Shown piece after piece: positions 26,329 through 35,734 of a DNA stretch of 64,000 bases; position 1 is the stretch's first letter; each line of letters starts with the position of its first letter. This DNA is from Pleomorphovibrio marinus (lineage in GTDB: Bacteria > Bacteroidota > Bacteroidia > Cytophagales > Cyclobacteriaceae). The stretch is taken from the NCBI RefSeq assembly GCF_003347495.1, contig NZ_QCXY01000007.1:186001-250000 (forward strand). Reading direction: 5' to 3'. Under the pieces are notes generated by a model that was given only the letters and a program-made list of their open reading frames with translations, had not been told where the DNA came from and did no database searches. Made by a program: the position numbers and the translations under genes.

Positions 26329-27180
26329 TTACTGCAAGCAAACCCGGTTTGGGTGTGCATATATGTTCATCCGGTCTTCCCTTAAGAAACCTATTAAGGT
26401 TACACCTTTTTCCATGGCCAACTCAACAGCCAAACTGGTAGGTGCACCAACTGCAGCTATTGTAGGAATACCGGCCATGACTGCTTTTTGAACCATTTCG
26501 TAACTGACCCTTCCACTTAACCAAACGAAGCTATTTGTAAAGGGGGGAGCTTCCTCTTTCAAGGTTGCTCCTATTACTTTGTCCATGGCATTATGCCTTC
26601 CTACATCTTCCCGGAGCACCAATAACTTTCCTTCCAGGTCAAATAACGCAACACCATGAAATCCTCCAGTAAATTTAAATCCCGTTTGCATTTCCAAGAT
26701 GGATGAGTAACATGACTTTAATATATTTATTTTCAGATTATTATGCTTTTTTACTTCAAGTATTTTGTTAGCAGAAAGAAAGGCTGGTAATGTTGATTTA
26801 CCACAAAGCCCGCAGGAGGAATTTTGAGTGTTCCTGCGAACATCCAAGTCCCTTGCGGGCTTTAAGCCAGGCATCCATTTAGCGATTACCACGTTTTTAT
26901 GTGCTTCCCGCTCCACCTTTTGGCAGTACCTTATCCACTGCAGGTCTTTAGGTGATTCCAGCAAACCCTCCGACCAAAGCATTCCCCGTACCAAGTCAAA
27001 ATCATGTCCTGGCGTTCGCATGGTAATGCTCAAGTCCTCACTACGCCAAGAGGACTCCTGCCCCCATTCCAACTTAATCTGAAGGGGTTCCTCAACTGCT
27101 AATAGGTCCTGCTCCACCAAAGTGGTGTTTCCTACTTTTTTTTGAACTTCCCCTTTCGTTACCAGCCCCGCATGCTTCAT
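26329..27180 (-). CDS. fdhD: Formate dehydrogenase accessory sulfurtransferase
   Basis: A 283-residue FdhD protein, which moves sulfur from a cysteine desulfurase to the bis-MGD cofactor of formate dehydrogenases and related enzymes. The active-site cysteines are in SSCGLCGK. Other family blocks are TPGHDFDLVRGMLWSEG, TGGFHGVALFD, REDVGRHNAMDKVIG and SGRVSYEMVQKAVMAGIP. Its start codon overlaps the stop of the molybdoenzyme gene by 4 nt (ATGA at 27177-27180), so the two are translationally coupled; the enzyme next door is its evident client. Confidence 0.95.
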   Translation of the reverse strand: MKHAGLVTKGEVQKKVGNTTLVEQDLLAVEEPLQIKLEWGQESSWRSEDLSITMRTPGHDFDLVRGMLWSEGLLESPKDLQWIRYCQKVEREAHKNVVIAKWMPGLKPARDLDVRRNTQNSSCGLCGKSTLPAFLSANKILEVKKHNNLKINILKSCYSSILEMQTGFKFTGGFHGVALFDLEGKLLVLREDVGRHNAMDKVIGATLKEEAPPFTNSFVWLSGRVSYEMVQKAVMAGIPTIAAVGAPTSLAVELAMEKGVTLIGFLREDRMNIYAHPNRVCLQ

Positions 27181-29453
27181 GATAGAACCAGTTTTTCTGC
27201 ACTTGCCTCGATGTACTTTGAGGATGGGCAGAGACTTTCGCCAGATTGATTGTCCAAGGCTACTAAAACGTTTCCTTCCGGAAAGTAAACTGCCAGAGTC
27301 CCCAAGGGCATGTCATAGGGCACTGCCTTAAACCCTTCCAGGGTTCTCGACTCCCCCTTAAAATGGCTGGTAATCCTCATTGAATCCCCTTCCTCAAGCT
27401 CCAGCTTCTGCATATCCTCCGGATGGATCAAAACCACCTCCCTGCTGTTTCGAATGCCTCTGTATCGGTCGTCCATACCATAAACGGAGGTATTGAACTG
27501 GTCATGGCTCCTTATCGTCATTAGAATAAAAGTGTCGCTCCTTTTTTCCCGAAGGGGCCAAGGGTTCACCGTAAATATTGCTTTTTTTGATGGTGTATGA
27601 AATTTACCCTCCCTTGGGCCATTAGGGAGGTAAAAGCCCCCAGCACTTCTTACCCTAATATTGTAATCTTCAAAACCGGGAATTACCTCTTGGATTTTAT
27701 CCCGGATCAGGTCATAGTTTTCTGCCATGCCTTCCCAATTTGTGTGGTTATCTTTCCCCAATAGTTCCCTTCCCAGTCGGCAAATAATTTCTACCTCGCT
27801 TTTCAGGTGCTTAGAAACAGGAGGCAAATCCCCTTTGGACATTCGGACCCTACCTGCCGTATCCTCTGTGCTTACGAATTGGTTTCCGTTAGGAGTGTGG
27901 TCTCTTTCAGTCCTTCCCAGGCAAGGGAGAATAATACCCGTTTTACCGTGAACCAAATGGCTGCGATTGAGTTTAGTGGAAACCTGAACCGTCATGTTGC
28001 ATAACCGTAAAGCCTCAAACACTTTTTGGGTATCGGGTGCGGCAAGAGCAAAATTACCTCCTAAACCAAAGAAAAATCTCCCTTTGCCCGAAAGCATTAG
28101 CCTTACTGCATCCACCGCGGCCACACCATGGGTGCGGGGTGGGGAAAAATTGAAAGCCTTTCCAAGACGGTCCAGAAAGGCATCTGGCATTTTTTCCCAT
28201 ATCCCCATTGTGCGGTCTCCCTGTACATTACTATGTCCCCTTACAGGCAGGGTTCCAGCTCCTTCTTTTCCAATGGCCCCAAGCATCAACAAAAGATTCA
28301 CAAATTCCCGAATGGTGGATTCAGCATTACTGTGTTGGGTGATGCCCATGGCCCAGGCAATGATTACCCTTCGCTTTCCCTTTAGCATTTCAGCGGCCTC
28401 ATGGACGGCATCTTGGGCCAACCCCGTAGCAGCAATCAACTTTTCCAAACTCAGCTCCTTAAGGTCAGCAATAAATTCCTGATAGCCACCTGTGTTGTGA
28501 TCGATAAAGGGTTTGTCAATTACCGTTCCTGGATTTTCTTCCTCAAAGGAAAGCAGCAGTTTTTGCAATGCCTTCAGCAGTGCCCAGTCTGCATTGATGG
28601 TAATGGGGAGAAAGAGATCTTGAATGGCAGTAGGTTTACCCACCCACTCCCATGGTTTTTGGGGGTTTCGGAACTGCATCAGCCCTGCTTCGGGTAGGGG
28701 GTTTACCGCCATGATTTTTCCTCCATTGGCTTTGAGTTTTTGCAGTGCCGTAAGCATTCTTGGGGCATTGGTGCCGGGGTTTTGGCCAAAAATAAGCATT
28801 ACCTCAGCTTTTGGGATATCGTCTATGGTTACCGAGGCCTTTCCAATACCTAGGGTCTCCATTAAGGCCTTTCCTGAAGCTTCATGGCACATGTTGGAAC
28901 AATCGGGAAGATTGTTGGTCCCAAATTGTCTGACCATGCACTGATAAAGAAAAGCAGCCTCATTAGAAGTTCTTCCAGAGGTATAAAAAAGGGCCTGGTC
29001 AGGATATTCCAACTGTCTCAAGGAACCGGATATGGAGCTAAAAGCTGCCTCCCATGTCAAAGGTTCATAGTGATTGGACCCTGGCTTCACGATGAAAGGC
29101 TGCGAAATTCTTCCCTGCTTTTCAAGCCAATGGTCACTTTTATTCATCAAATCCGCTATGCTGTGTTCACGAAAAAACTCCTCTCCAATCGTGTTTTTAC
29201 TGGCTTCCCAAGCCACGGCCTTAGCTCCGTTTTCGCAATATTCACCCACCCTAGATACATCAGAGGGGTCGGGGTCAGGCCAAGCGCAGCTTGGGCAATC
29301 AAACCCATTAGGTTGGTTAAGTTGAAACAGGGACTTTATTCCCCTTCCTGTGTGGGTTTCCTCCCATATCTTAAAGGCAACTGATTGGATACTGTCCCAG
29401 CCAGCGGCAGGTTTTCTTGGTGGATAGGGAATAGGGGCTGACTTTTTGGGCAT
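27177..29453 (-). CDS. FdhF/YdeP-family molybdopterin oxidoreductase
   Basis: A 758-residue bis-MGD enzyme of the YdeP type (formate dehydrogenase alpha-like, TIGR01701 group). The N-terminus carries the family's cysteine motif FDCPSCAWPDP and YCENGAKAVAWE. The molybdopterin domain shows GRTSNEAAFLYQ, NMCHEASG (Cys in the position of the molybdenum ligand, not Sec), GQNPGTNAPRM and HSNVQGDRTMGI. The C-terminal molydop-binding domain has RSHDQFNTSVYGMDDRYRG and VLIHPEDM. No partner electron-transfer subunit is encoded nearby and no Tat signal is visible, so it is probably cytoplasmic. The true substrate of YdeP-type enzymes is uncertain. Confidence 0.92.
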   Translation of the reverse strand: MPKKSAPIPYPPRKPAAGWDSIQSVAFKIWEETHTGRGIKSLFQLNQPNGFDCPSCAWPDPDPSDVSRVGEYCENGAKAVAWEASKNTIGEEFFREHSIADLMNKSDHWLEKQGRISQPFIVKPGSNHYEPLTWEAAFSSISGSLRQLEYPDQALFYTSGRTSNEAAFLYQCMVRQFGTNNLPDCSNMCHEASGKALMETLGIGKASVTIDDIPKAEVMLIFGQNPGTNAPRMLTALQKLKANGGKIMAVNPLPEAGLMQFRNPQKPWEWVGKPTAIQDLFLPITINADWALLKALQKLLLSFEEENPGTVIDKPFIDHNTGGYQEFIADLKELSLEKLIAATGLAQDAVHEAAEMLKGKRRVIIAWAMGITQHSNAESTIREFVNLLLMLGAIGKEGAGTLPVRGHSNVQGDRTMGIWEKMPDAFLDRLGKAFNFSPPRTHGVAAVDAVRLMLSGKGRFFFGLGGNFALAAPDTQKVFEALRLCNMTVQVSTKLNRSHLVHGKTGIILPCLGRTERDHTPNGNQFVSTEDTAGRVRMSKGDLPPVSKHLKSEVEIICRLGRELLGKDNHTNWEGMAENYDLIRDKIQEVIPGFEDYNIRVRSAGGFYLPNGPREGKFHTPSKKAIFTVNPWPLREKRSDTFILMTIRSHDQFNTSVYGMDDRYRGIRNSREVVLIHPEDMQKLELEEGDSMRITSHFKGESRTLEGFKAVPYDMPLGTLAVYFPEGNVLVALDNQSGESLCPSSKYIEASAEKLVLS

Positions 29454-29954
29454 TCTTTAAAATGGTCAATTCCAGTTCAATTTAAGTAATGTTTAGGAAG
29501 TAAACAGGCAATACGAATTGAAATGTTTAGTTAATTTTATTGCGTATTGGAAATCTATCCGATTCATGGATATTATCCCCTCTTTTTTGCTATCATTATC
29601 AGGTGTTTAGCAGAATTTTAATAGGGCTACCGTTTTAACTTTTTTCCTGTGTGTACTGGCAGCCGCCTTTGCTACTCGTTCACATGCGGATTGCCCTGGA
29701 GTAATTTACGAGGGGATAATAGGCACTTACCGGATTTTCAGAAACGATTTTAAGTGGGGTAAGTATTGCATCGGTAATGGAGAGTAAAGAATCCAATATA
29801 AATGTGTTGGGTAGAGATGATTCCTATACCATCACCAATCCAGTGGGAATCGAAACCAATAAGTGGAACCCCAGAATCATGCTCTGTGCCGCTTATTGAT
29901 GGCCAACAAAGTCTCAATCCTGAAAAGGATAACTTTGAACACAAAGAACACAAT

Positions 29955-30068
29955 ATGGTAAGGATTCCAAATGACCTTCCTGATTATGAAAAATTTATGG
30001 TCTTGCTTAAGATAAAGATGGATGGTAAAATAGTAGATGGCGCCTTTGACCTTGCAGTAAAAAAATAA
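29955..30068 (+). CDS. Possible small hypothetical protein
   Basis: A 37-residue ORF from ATG 29955 (MVRIPNDLPDYEKF, then MDGKIVDGAFDLAVKK). The frame stays open leftward to an ATG at 29802 (88 residues), but that extension has an unlikely composition. It is charged and soluble, with a possible hairpin right behind its stop. Not recognised. Confidence 0.25.
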   Translation: MVRIPNDLPDYEKFMVLLKIKMDGKIVDGAFDLAVKK

Positions 30069-30069
30069 A

Positions 30070-30091
30070 GGCCCTCCCTAATGGGAAGGCC
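30070..30091. terminator. Weak hairpin between convergent genes
   Basis: GGCCCTCCC (30070-30078) and GGGAAGGCC (30083-30091) pair at eight of nine positions with loop TAAT. No T-tract. It could stabilise the 3' end of the PRC-barrel transcript. Confidence 0.35.
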
Positions 30092-30105
30092 CATGGATAT
30101 CGGGG

Positions 30106-30573
30106 TTATCCTAAAAATTCACTTTCCTTTTTATCGGGGGAAGGTCTACTTTGGTGGTTGTCCCTTTGTGTTTTATTTGTTTCCACGCCACTTCTTATGT
30201 GACTGGAGTCTCTTCTTCCTTCGTAGCCATAGTACTTTCTTACCTTGGCGATAAAGTCAGCCTGAGGTCCAGTAGGCCAATTGTCCTTGTCGAAACCCGG
30301 AGAGTTTTCCAGCTTTTCCTTGTCTACATCCAAGATGAAAACATCATCCTGAATGGTGTCGAATTCAAATGCTTCCCAGGGAACAGCAAAATACTTACTT
30401 CCCATGTTCAAAAAACCAGTATCCACAGACAGCAATACATAAGCTGACTCCCCAGTAGCACAGTCCATCATGATTTCTTTAATATCACCAATGGTTTCGT
30501 CCCCAGGATTTTTTACAGTAGTTCCGGTTATTTCCGAAGCTTTCAAAATGAGATTACCTAATTCGTCTTTCAT
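30106..30573 (-). CDS. PRC-barrel domain protein
   Basis: A 155-residue protein with a PRC-barrel beta domain in residues about 5-90: LILKASEITGTTVKN, IGDIKEIMMDCATGESAYVLLSV, SKYFAVPWEAFEF, FILDVDKEKLENSPGFD. The C-terminal 45 residues are hydrophilic and rich in Arg, Ser and Asp, probably disordered. Such proteins are often stress-induced in Bacteroidota and other soil bacteria; molecular function unknown. The 215-bp upstream gap is very AT-rich and shared with the divergent serine hydrolase gene. Confidence 0.85.
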   Translation of the reverse strand: MKDELGNLILKASEITGTTVKNPGDETIGDIKEIMMDCATGESAYVLLSVDTGFLNMGSKYFAVPWEAFEFDTIQDDVFILDVDKEKLENSPGFDKDNWPTGPQADFIAKVRKYYGYEGRRDSSHIRSGVETNKTQRDNHQSRPSPDKKESEFLG

Positions 30574-30788
30574 AGTTGGTTTTGGTTTGGTTATTAAATT
30601 GAATTACTAATATTAAGTCAATAATTATGCCAATATATTATTTAATATTTTAAATTCAATTCTAGTTTTTTTTAATAAAAACTAAATATTTTATTGTAAT
30701 TTATCTAATCGATAAAATAAAAAAATACAGGAGAGTCTTTGGATTTTGATTTTTATTTTGCAAATTCATTAGGCAGATTAGGTTAATC

Positions 30789-32348
30789 ATGAAAAAGATA
30801 GTTGGCTTTTTTTTAGGGCTTTTATTTCTCGGAGCCAATTTATTGGCACAAGACCAGTTTCCCAGGGTTTTACCTGCAGAGGAAGGTGTATCCAGTAAGG
30901 CCATAATTGAATTTTTGGATGCTATCGAACAATCGGAGCATGAAATGCATAGCTTAATGATACTCAAAAATGGCAATGTTGTGGCCGAAGGATGGTGGGA
31001 TCCCTATTCGGCAGACCTCAGGCAAACTATGTATTCTGTGAGCAAGAGTTTCACTGCTACTGCAATTGGATTTGCGGTTCAGGAAAAATTACTCGATGTA
31101 GATGATACTGTCGTCTCCTTTTTCCCTGGGCATTCTGGCGAAAGCCTGGAATCGTATCTACAGGAGCTGAGAATCCGGGATTTGCTCACCATGACAGTAG
31201 GCCATGAAAAGGACATGACTTTCCAAGTTGTAGGGAGTGAAAATTGGGTAGAGGAGTTTTTTAAACTTCCAGTCAGCCTACCCCCTGGAACCAATTTTGT
31301 CTATAATACCATAGCCACTTACATGTTATCGGCGATAGTACAGAAATTAACCCAAGAAACCCTGCTTGAGTATTTGACTCCAAGGTTGTTTGAACCACTA
31401 GAAATTATTGAAGCAGACTGGGAAACGGATCCTTCCGGAATTAATGTAGGAGGATATGGTTTGCGCATAAAAACCGAGGATATGGCGAAGTTTGGTCAGC
31501 TTATGCTTCAAAGAGGCCAATGGCAGGGCCAACAACTCCTACCCATTAGGTGGGTTGTGGATGCTTCCTCAGCACACATATTTCAAGAACCCTTGGCCCC
31601 TAAGGAAAAGAGGGACATAAGCGATTGGCACCAAGGTTATGGATACCAGATGTGGCGCAGCAGGTTTCAATCCTTCAGGGCTGATGGTGCATTCGGGCAG
31701 TATATCCTTGTATTGCCTGAATTAGAATCCGTAGTTGTCATTACCTCTGAAACTTCAGATATGCAAAGCCTTCTCAATTTGGTATGGGATCATTTACTTC
31801 CGGGATTGGACGGAGAAGAGGTTTCCCCTGATAAAGACCAATCCCTGAAACAGCGGCTTGATAGGCTCTATCTTAGTCCCTATGTGGGCATAGCCAACAC
31901 CTCCTTAGAGGAAAAAATAAAGGATATTAACTATGAGTTAAATCCAAATGGGAAAGGAATTTCTTCCATTAAGGTTTCCTTTGAAAACGAACAACTATTT
32001 CTGACTTTATTGGTAGAGGGAGAAGAACCCCATCTGCTTACGTTTGGGAAAGGGGTATGGTTGAATGGGGAAACTCGTCGGAAAGGTCCCAACTTGGTAG
32101 GTAAGGCCAGGGGCGCTCAAGATGGGTTGGCTCCTTTCCAAGTGGCTGGGAGTTATGGATGGAAGGATGAAAGTTCCTTAGTGGCAAAACTCAACTATCT
32201 GGAAAGCCCCCATACCGAAACCATTGAGGTTAATTTTAAGGACAATAGCATTGAATTGAAAATACATAGTAAGGTCAATGCTGAGGATAGTAAGCAGACC
32301 ATTAACGGGAAAAAGGTTCCAGATGTAGCGCAAGCGCATTGTCATTGA
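30789..32348 (+). CDS. Beta-lactamase-family (class C-like) serine hydrolase
   Basis: A 519-residue secreted protein; signal peptide MKKIVGFFLGLLFLGANLLAQ. The PF00144 domain spans residues about 30-345, with the S-x-x-K motif Ser83-Val-Ser-Lys86, Tyr172 in FVYNTIATY at the place of the YxN motif, and HQGYGYQMWRSR. The C-terminal 170 residues are a separate beta-rich region (LNPNGKGISSIKVSFENEQLFLTLLVEGE) of unknown role. Family members act as peptidases or esterases more often than as beta-lactamases. It converges on the beta-helix gene. Confidence 0.88.
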   Translation: MKKIVGFFLGLLFLGANLLAQDQFPRVLPAEEGVSSKAIIEFLDAIEQSEHEMHSLMILKNGNVVAEGWWDPYSADLRQTMYSVSKSFTATAIGFAVQEKLLDVDDTVVSFFPGHSGESLESYLQELRIRDLLTMTVGHEKDMTFQVVGSENWVEEFFKLPVSLPPGTNFVYNTIATYMLSAIVQKLTQETLLEYLTPRLFEPLEIIEADWETDPSGINVGGYGLRIKTEDMAKFGQLMLQRGQWQGQQLLPIRWVVDASSAHIFQEPLAPKEKRDISDWHQGYGYQMWRSRFQSFRADGAFGQYILVLPELESVVVITSETSDMQSLLNLVWDHLLPGLDGEEVSPDKDQSLKQRLDRLYLSPYVGIANTSLEEKIKDINYELNPNGKGISSIKVSFENEQLFLTLLVEGEEPHLLTFGKGVWLNGETRRKGPNLVGKARGAQDGLAPFQVAGSYGWKDESSLVAKLNYLESPHTETIEVNFKDNSIELKIHSKVNAEDSKQTINGKKVPDVAQAHCH

Positions 32349-32366
32349 TGGTGAATCCCTGAATAA

Positions 32367-34310
32367 TTACCTGTAAAATGGTGAGTTTTTGAGATTTCTT
32401 GGTCCATAAATCGGTAAATCATCTCCATGCTCCAAGGCTCCAAGATCCGGTGCACTGCCCTTAAAATCATCGTTTACATTGGGAATTCTTTCCCCGGAGT
32501 CTATGGCCTTACCATTTGGGTTGAGTGTAAAATCCAAATCCACAGCATGGTAAACCCCGTGTGGATTTTCTGGATCGGGTCCTTTTAAATCATTAAAAAC
32601 ATCATAATCCACCATTATGCCATTTTGTTCCAGCCCTGAGGTTTCCCTCAATTCCTCCAAACTGGAAAAAGACCTTGCATCTGCACCGGTAAGTGAATAA
32701 TCCATCTGCTGGCCCTTACCCGGTGAAATCCAAAGGAAATGGGTCTCAGATTGTTTGTTTGGCCGATACCCATTATAGTCTGAAGTAGAATAGGAGGTGG
32801 CATGAGCAAAGGCATGTATGGGCCTGCCTGGCGCATCCGTACCCAAAAACAAGTTGTTTCGAAAATGGGAGTTGGAATAGGTTTGCGTGTTCCTATTTTC
32901 TGCGATAATGGTATTATGATAAACAATCAGTCCTGCTGGTTTGGCCATGAACTTCAGGGCAAATCCATTGGGAATGTGATATACCAGGTTGCGAATAAAA
33001 TAGGCCGGTCCCCCGAAAACAGGTTGAGCGCTAAGGGCACATTGGGCAGAATTCACCCCCCTGTTTCTCATAACCCTAATATTGTGTACCCCTCCATCGG
33101 CCTCAATAAAATCATCCACCATCAGGTGCATGTCATTATTGTAAATATCTATAGACACTGCTTTAAGTTCTTGCTCCTTTTCCGGGGTTCCATAGGTGGA
33201 AATGTTTATGGCATCATGAAAAAAAGCAAGTGAATTATGGCAAATGACATGGCCACTGCCATACACCTTCAATCCCATATAGCTTTTCAGGGGACTGGCT
33301 CCGTATTTTCCGGGATTAGCCCATCCTACCAAATGATTTCTTGGGTCTCTACCCAAAATGACGTTATCAGCGATATAGAAATTTTTTGAACCAGCAAATT
33401 CTGAAATCAGTGCTATCCCCACCTCCTCAATCCTGCAATTGATTACGCTAAGTGCTGTTGCACCAATTACCTCTTTTGTGCCTGCTGAAAAAGCGATATC
33501 CGTATTTCGGATCACCAAATCCTCAAAAATATGGTGGGAAGTACCCATGACGTCAAAAAGGCGATGAGCTCCGTTACCGTCAAAGATAGCCTTACCATCT
33601 CCTGCACCTTTAATTACTATTGGGTTTTCTTCGGTAGCCTTAACATTGAGGACATAGGTTCCGTCAAACGGAATACCATGTGGATCCACATAGTCTTCCA
33701 AGTCGGCCTTATAGAGACCTGCATGAACCAGAATCACATCTCCGGGCTGTACTTTATTTTCACTGACCACAGACCAATCCCCGAGTCCGGATCCGAAATA
33801 GGCTGCTTTCAATCCTTCAAAAGAAGGCTCCTCCTTTTGACCTTTAAACCCTGGGGGGTAGACATGCAGGATCCTTCCCTTATCACTTGCTTTTGGCGCG
33901 GTCCTGGTCGTCACCCTGACCGTTTTTTCTCCCTCACCCAAAACACCGTCGGGATCGCTCATGGTAAATTTACATTCATAGGAAGTCCCTTCTTCAAGGT
34001 CCAAAATACTGCCTGCAAATAGATGAGGTACAGTATAATCCAGTTTTTCCATCTCCCTAAATACCCGCTCACCTCCAATCCTCAATAAAGGCATTGCCTT
34101 TTTCCAGGTAGTTTCACCTTCTTTTCTGTATACTACCTCTACACTCGCATTCCTGTTGTCATCCCCTTCAACTTTCCACTCAAACCCAAGATTTTGAAGA
34201 GTGGGTGGTTCCACGATGAACTCTCCCGGTGTCACGGGGTTACCGGCCTTGAGTTGAACGGAGGTGAAAGAAAGTAAGAAGAGTAAGTATAAGAATTTTG
34301 GTCGCATCAT
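32367..34310 (-). CDS. Secreted right-handed parallel beta-helix protein
   Basis: A 647-residue protein with signal peptide FLYLLFLLSFTSVQLKAG. Residues about 25-130 look like a fibronectin III-type domain (LGFEWKVEGDDN to VRVTTRT). A long beta-helix follows: GDVILVHAGLYKA, NPIVIKGAGDGKAIFDGNG, HIFEDLVIRNTD, TALSVINCRIEEVG, VICHNSLAFFHDAINI, GLIVYHNTIIAE. It ends with the APDLGALEHG block common at the end of pectate-lyase-like and chondroitinase B-like proteins. It may be a polysaccharide lyase or glycan-binding protein; a catalytic residue set cannot be named. Divergent from the DUF1080 gene. Confidence 0.82.
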   Translation of the reverse strand: MMRPKFLYLLFLLSFTSVQLKAGNPVTPGEFIVEPPTLQNLGFEWKVEGDDNRNASVEVVYRKEGETTWKKAMPLLRIGGERVFREMEKLDYTVPHLFAGSILDLEEGTSYECKFTMSDPDGVLGEGEKTVRVTTRTAPKASDKGRILHVYPPGFKGQKEEPSFEGLKAAYFGSGLGDWSVVSENKVQPGDVILVHAGLYKADLEDYVDPHGIPFDGTYVLNVKATEENPIVIKGAGDGKAIFDGNGAHRLFDVMGTSHHIFEDLVIRNTDIAFSAGTKEVIGATALSVINCRIEEVGIALISEFAGSKNFYIADNVILGRDPRNHLVGWANPGKYGASPLKSYMGLKVYGSGHVICHNSLAFFHDAINISTYGTPEKEQELKAVSIDIYNNDMHLMVDDFIEADGGVHNIRVMRNRGVNSAQCALSAQPVFGGPAYFIRNLVYHIPNGFALKFMAKPAGLIVYHNTIIAENRNTQTYSNSHFRNNLFLGTDAPGRPIHAFAHATSYSTSDYNGYRPNKQSETHFLWISPGKGQQMDYSLTGADARSFSSLEELRETSGLEQNGIMVDYDVFNDLKGPDPENPHGVYHAVDLDFTLNPNGKAIDSGERIPNVNDDFKGSAPDLGALEHGDDLPIYGPRNLKNSPFYR

Positions 34311-34404
34311 AGGAATAAGGGTTTATATATCAAGAAAGAGGCTAGTGTGTTTTCTGAAATGATGGATTCGGAAAAATTTTGCCTTTGAGTCAAACAAACT
34401 GTTT

Positions 34405-34436
34405 TTTGTTCTTGGTAAACAAAATACGTAATTTTA
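34405..34436 (+). promoter_or_regulatory. Candidate Bacteroidota promoter for the DUF1080 gene
   Basis: TTTG (34405-34408), a 20-nt spacer, then TAATTTTA (34429-34436), one mismatch from TAnnTTTG. Transcription would start roughly 15-20 nt before the ATG at 34462. Confidence 0.45.
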
Positions 34437-34461
34437 ATCCTTTAATCAATCAAAAAGTAAC

Positions 34462-35274
34462 ATGAAAATTTTTAACGTGGCATTAATGCTAATAGCCCTT
34501 TTATGGGTTTCTTGTGACTCTAAGGCCCCCTCTAATTCGGAAGTGAAACAAAAAGGAGAGGAGTGGAAAAAAATCTTTAATGGAAAGGATCTCAGCGGTT
34601 GGGTTCCAAAAATACATAGACATGAAGTGGGAGAAAACTATGCTGAGACCTTTCGGGTGAACCAAGACGGGGAAATAGAGGTGAATTATGATGGCTATGA
34701 TAAATTTGAGGAACGATATGGGCACCTTTTTTATGAAGAACCCTTCGCTTCCTATCACCTTAAATGGGAGTACGTTTTCACGGATCAATGGAGGGAAGAT
34801 GCCCCACATTACACTTACAGAAACAGTGGTGTAATGTTTCATTCTCAACCTCCTGAGAGTATATTAAAAGAGCAGGATTGGCCTATTTCGGTAGAGTTTC
34901 AACTTCTGGCAGAAGAGGAAGAAGGTGAGCCCAGGCCTACTGCCGCAATTTGTAGTCCAGGTACACAGGTGGTTTATGAGGGTCAACTGGATGAGCGTCA
35001 TTGTATTGATTCCAGTGCCAAAACCTACCCATGGGACCAATGGGTTTCTGCCGAACTTATCGTTTATAAGGATTCCTTAATTCTGCATGTGGTGGAAGGG
35101 GATACTGTTCTAAGGTATAGTCAACCACAAATAGGAAGTTCGGGAGTAGTCAACAGATATGACCCAAAAGAAAAGGTTGACGGTACGCCCTTAAAGCAGG
35201 GATATATCGCCTTGCAGGCAGAGGGTCAAGGGGTAAAATTCAGGGAAATTTATATTCGTAATCTTGAGAAGTAA
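34462..35274 (+). CDS. DUF1080 (3-keto-disaccharide hydrolase) family lipoprotein
   Basis: A 270-residue lipoprotein (VALMLIALLWVSC, Cys at about residue 19). The DUF1080 beta-sandwich starts with WKKIFNGKDLSGWVP and continues through YGHLFYEEPFASYHLKWEYVF, NSGVMFHSQPPE, WPISVEFQLL and the closing GYIALQAEGQGVKFREIYIRNL. The family includes 3-keto-disaccharide hydrolases, which split keto-sugars made by Gfo/Idh-type oxidoreductases, and many binding proteins. A GH109-like Gfo/Idh protein occurs 24 kb away, but no direct link is visible. Confidence 0.9.
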   Translation: MKIFNVALMLIALLWVSCDSKAPSNSEVKQKGEEWKKIFNGKDLSGWVPKIHRHEVGENYAETFRVNQDGEIEVNYDGYDKFEERYGHLFYEEPFASYHLKWEYVFTDQWREDAPHYTYRNSGVMFHSQPPESILKEQDWPISVEFQLLAEEEEGEPRPTAAICSPGTQVVYEGQLDERHCIDSSAKTYPWDQWVSAELIVYKDSLILHVVEGDTVLRYSQPQIGSSGVVNRYDPKEKVDGTPLKQGYIALQAEGQGVKFREIYIRNLEK

Positions 35275-35734
35275 TTGGGTGATTCTTTATTCAATTTGTA
35301 AATACGCACACCCTTGGTTTGGATACCGGGGAAGTCAAACTCCCCGAATAATGGTTTTCGGAGTGGATGCTTAAGGGTCGGGGAGTGATTCTACCTAGGT
35401 TTGGGGGTGGAATCAAAAGAGATCTGGCCCCTAACCAAAGAGGGAGCAATTATAGAATTAAGAATTTCCGGGCTCTTATGGCCGACCCAAAAAAGAAAAG
35501 GTAAAGTACCCTTTTATAATTTTGGAAGCAATTGGCAGGGGTTCCTTTGCTTGACCAACTCCCAAAGAATTATTTTAGAAGTTGATGCCAACCTTATATT
35601 CAGTAAATGTGCTACTTCAAATTATTTTACTGATAATCAATAAGAAGCAAGTGGCAACGTAAACCTTCATTATAGAGGATCGTTAATTAAAAGGCTTAAT
35701 TACGATATGTTTCACTTTTTATAAATGGAAAGCT
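35275..35734. other. Intergenic region, 460 bp
   Basis: Only a weak TTG-started 80-codon ORF (35401-35643) of doubtful composition. GGGGAAG and ACTCCCCG near 35330-35347 could pair weakly. Otherwise nothing seen. Confidence 0.4.

Larger units (their letters stand above)
29454..30105. other. Intergenic region, 652 bp, with doubtful small ORFs
   Basis: The left 300 bp show nothing. The right part holds two short ORFs in different frames: 29776-29898 (40 residues, MESKESNINVLGRDDSYT) and 29955-30068. They could be the two halves of a decayed gene, but I recognise neither. Confidence 0.35.

Noticed and set aside
28880-28900. Selenocysteine at the molybdoenzyme active site
   Set aside because: The codon in NMCHEASG is Cys (TGC/TGT), not TGA, and the frame is uninterrupted.
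35401-35643. 80-codon ORF after the DUF1080 gene
   Set aside because: TTG start, no ribosome site, odd composition and no family resemblance; treated as chance.
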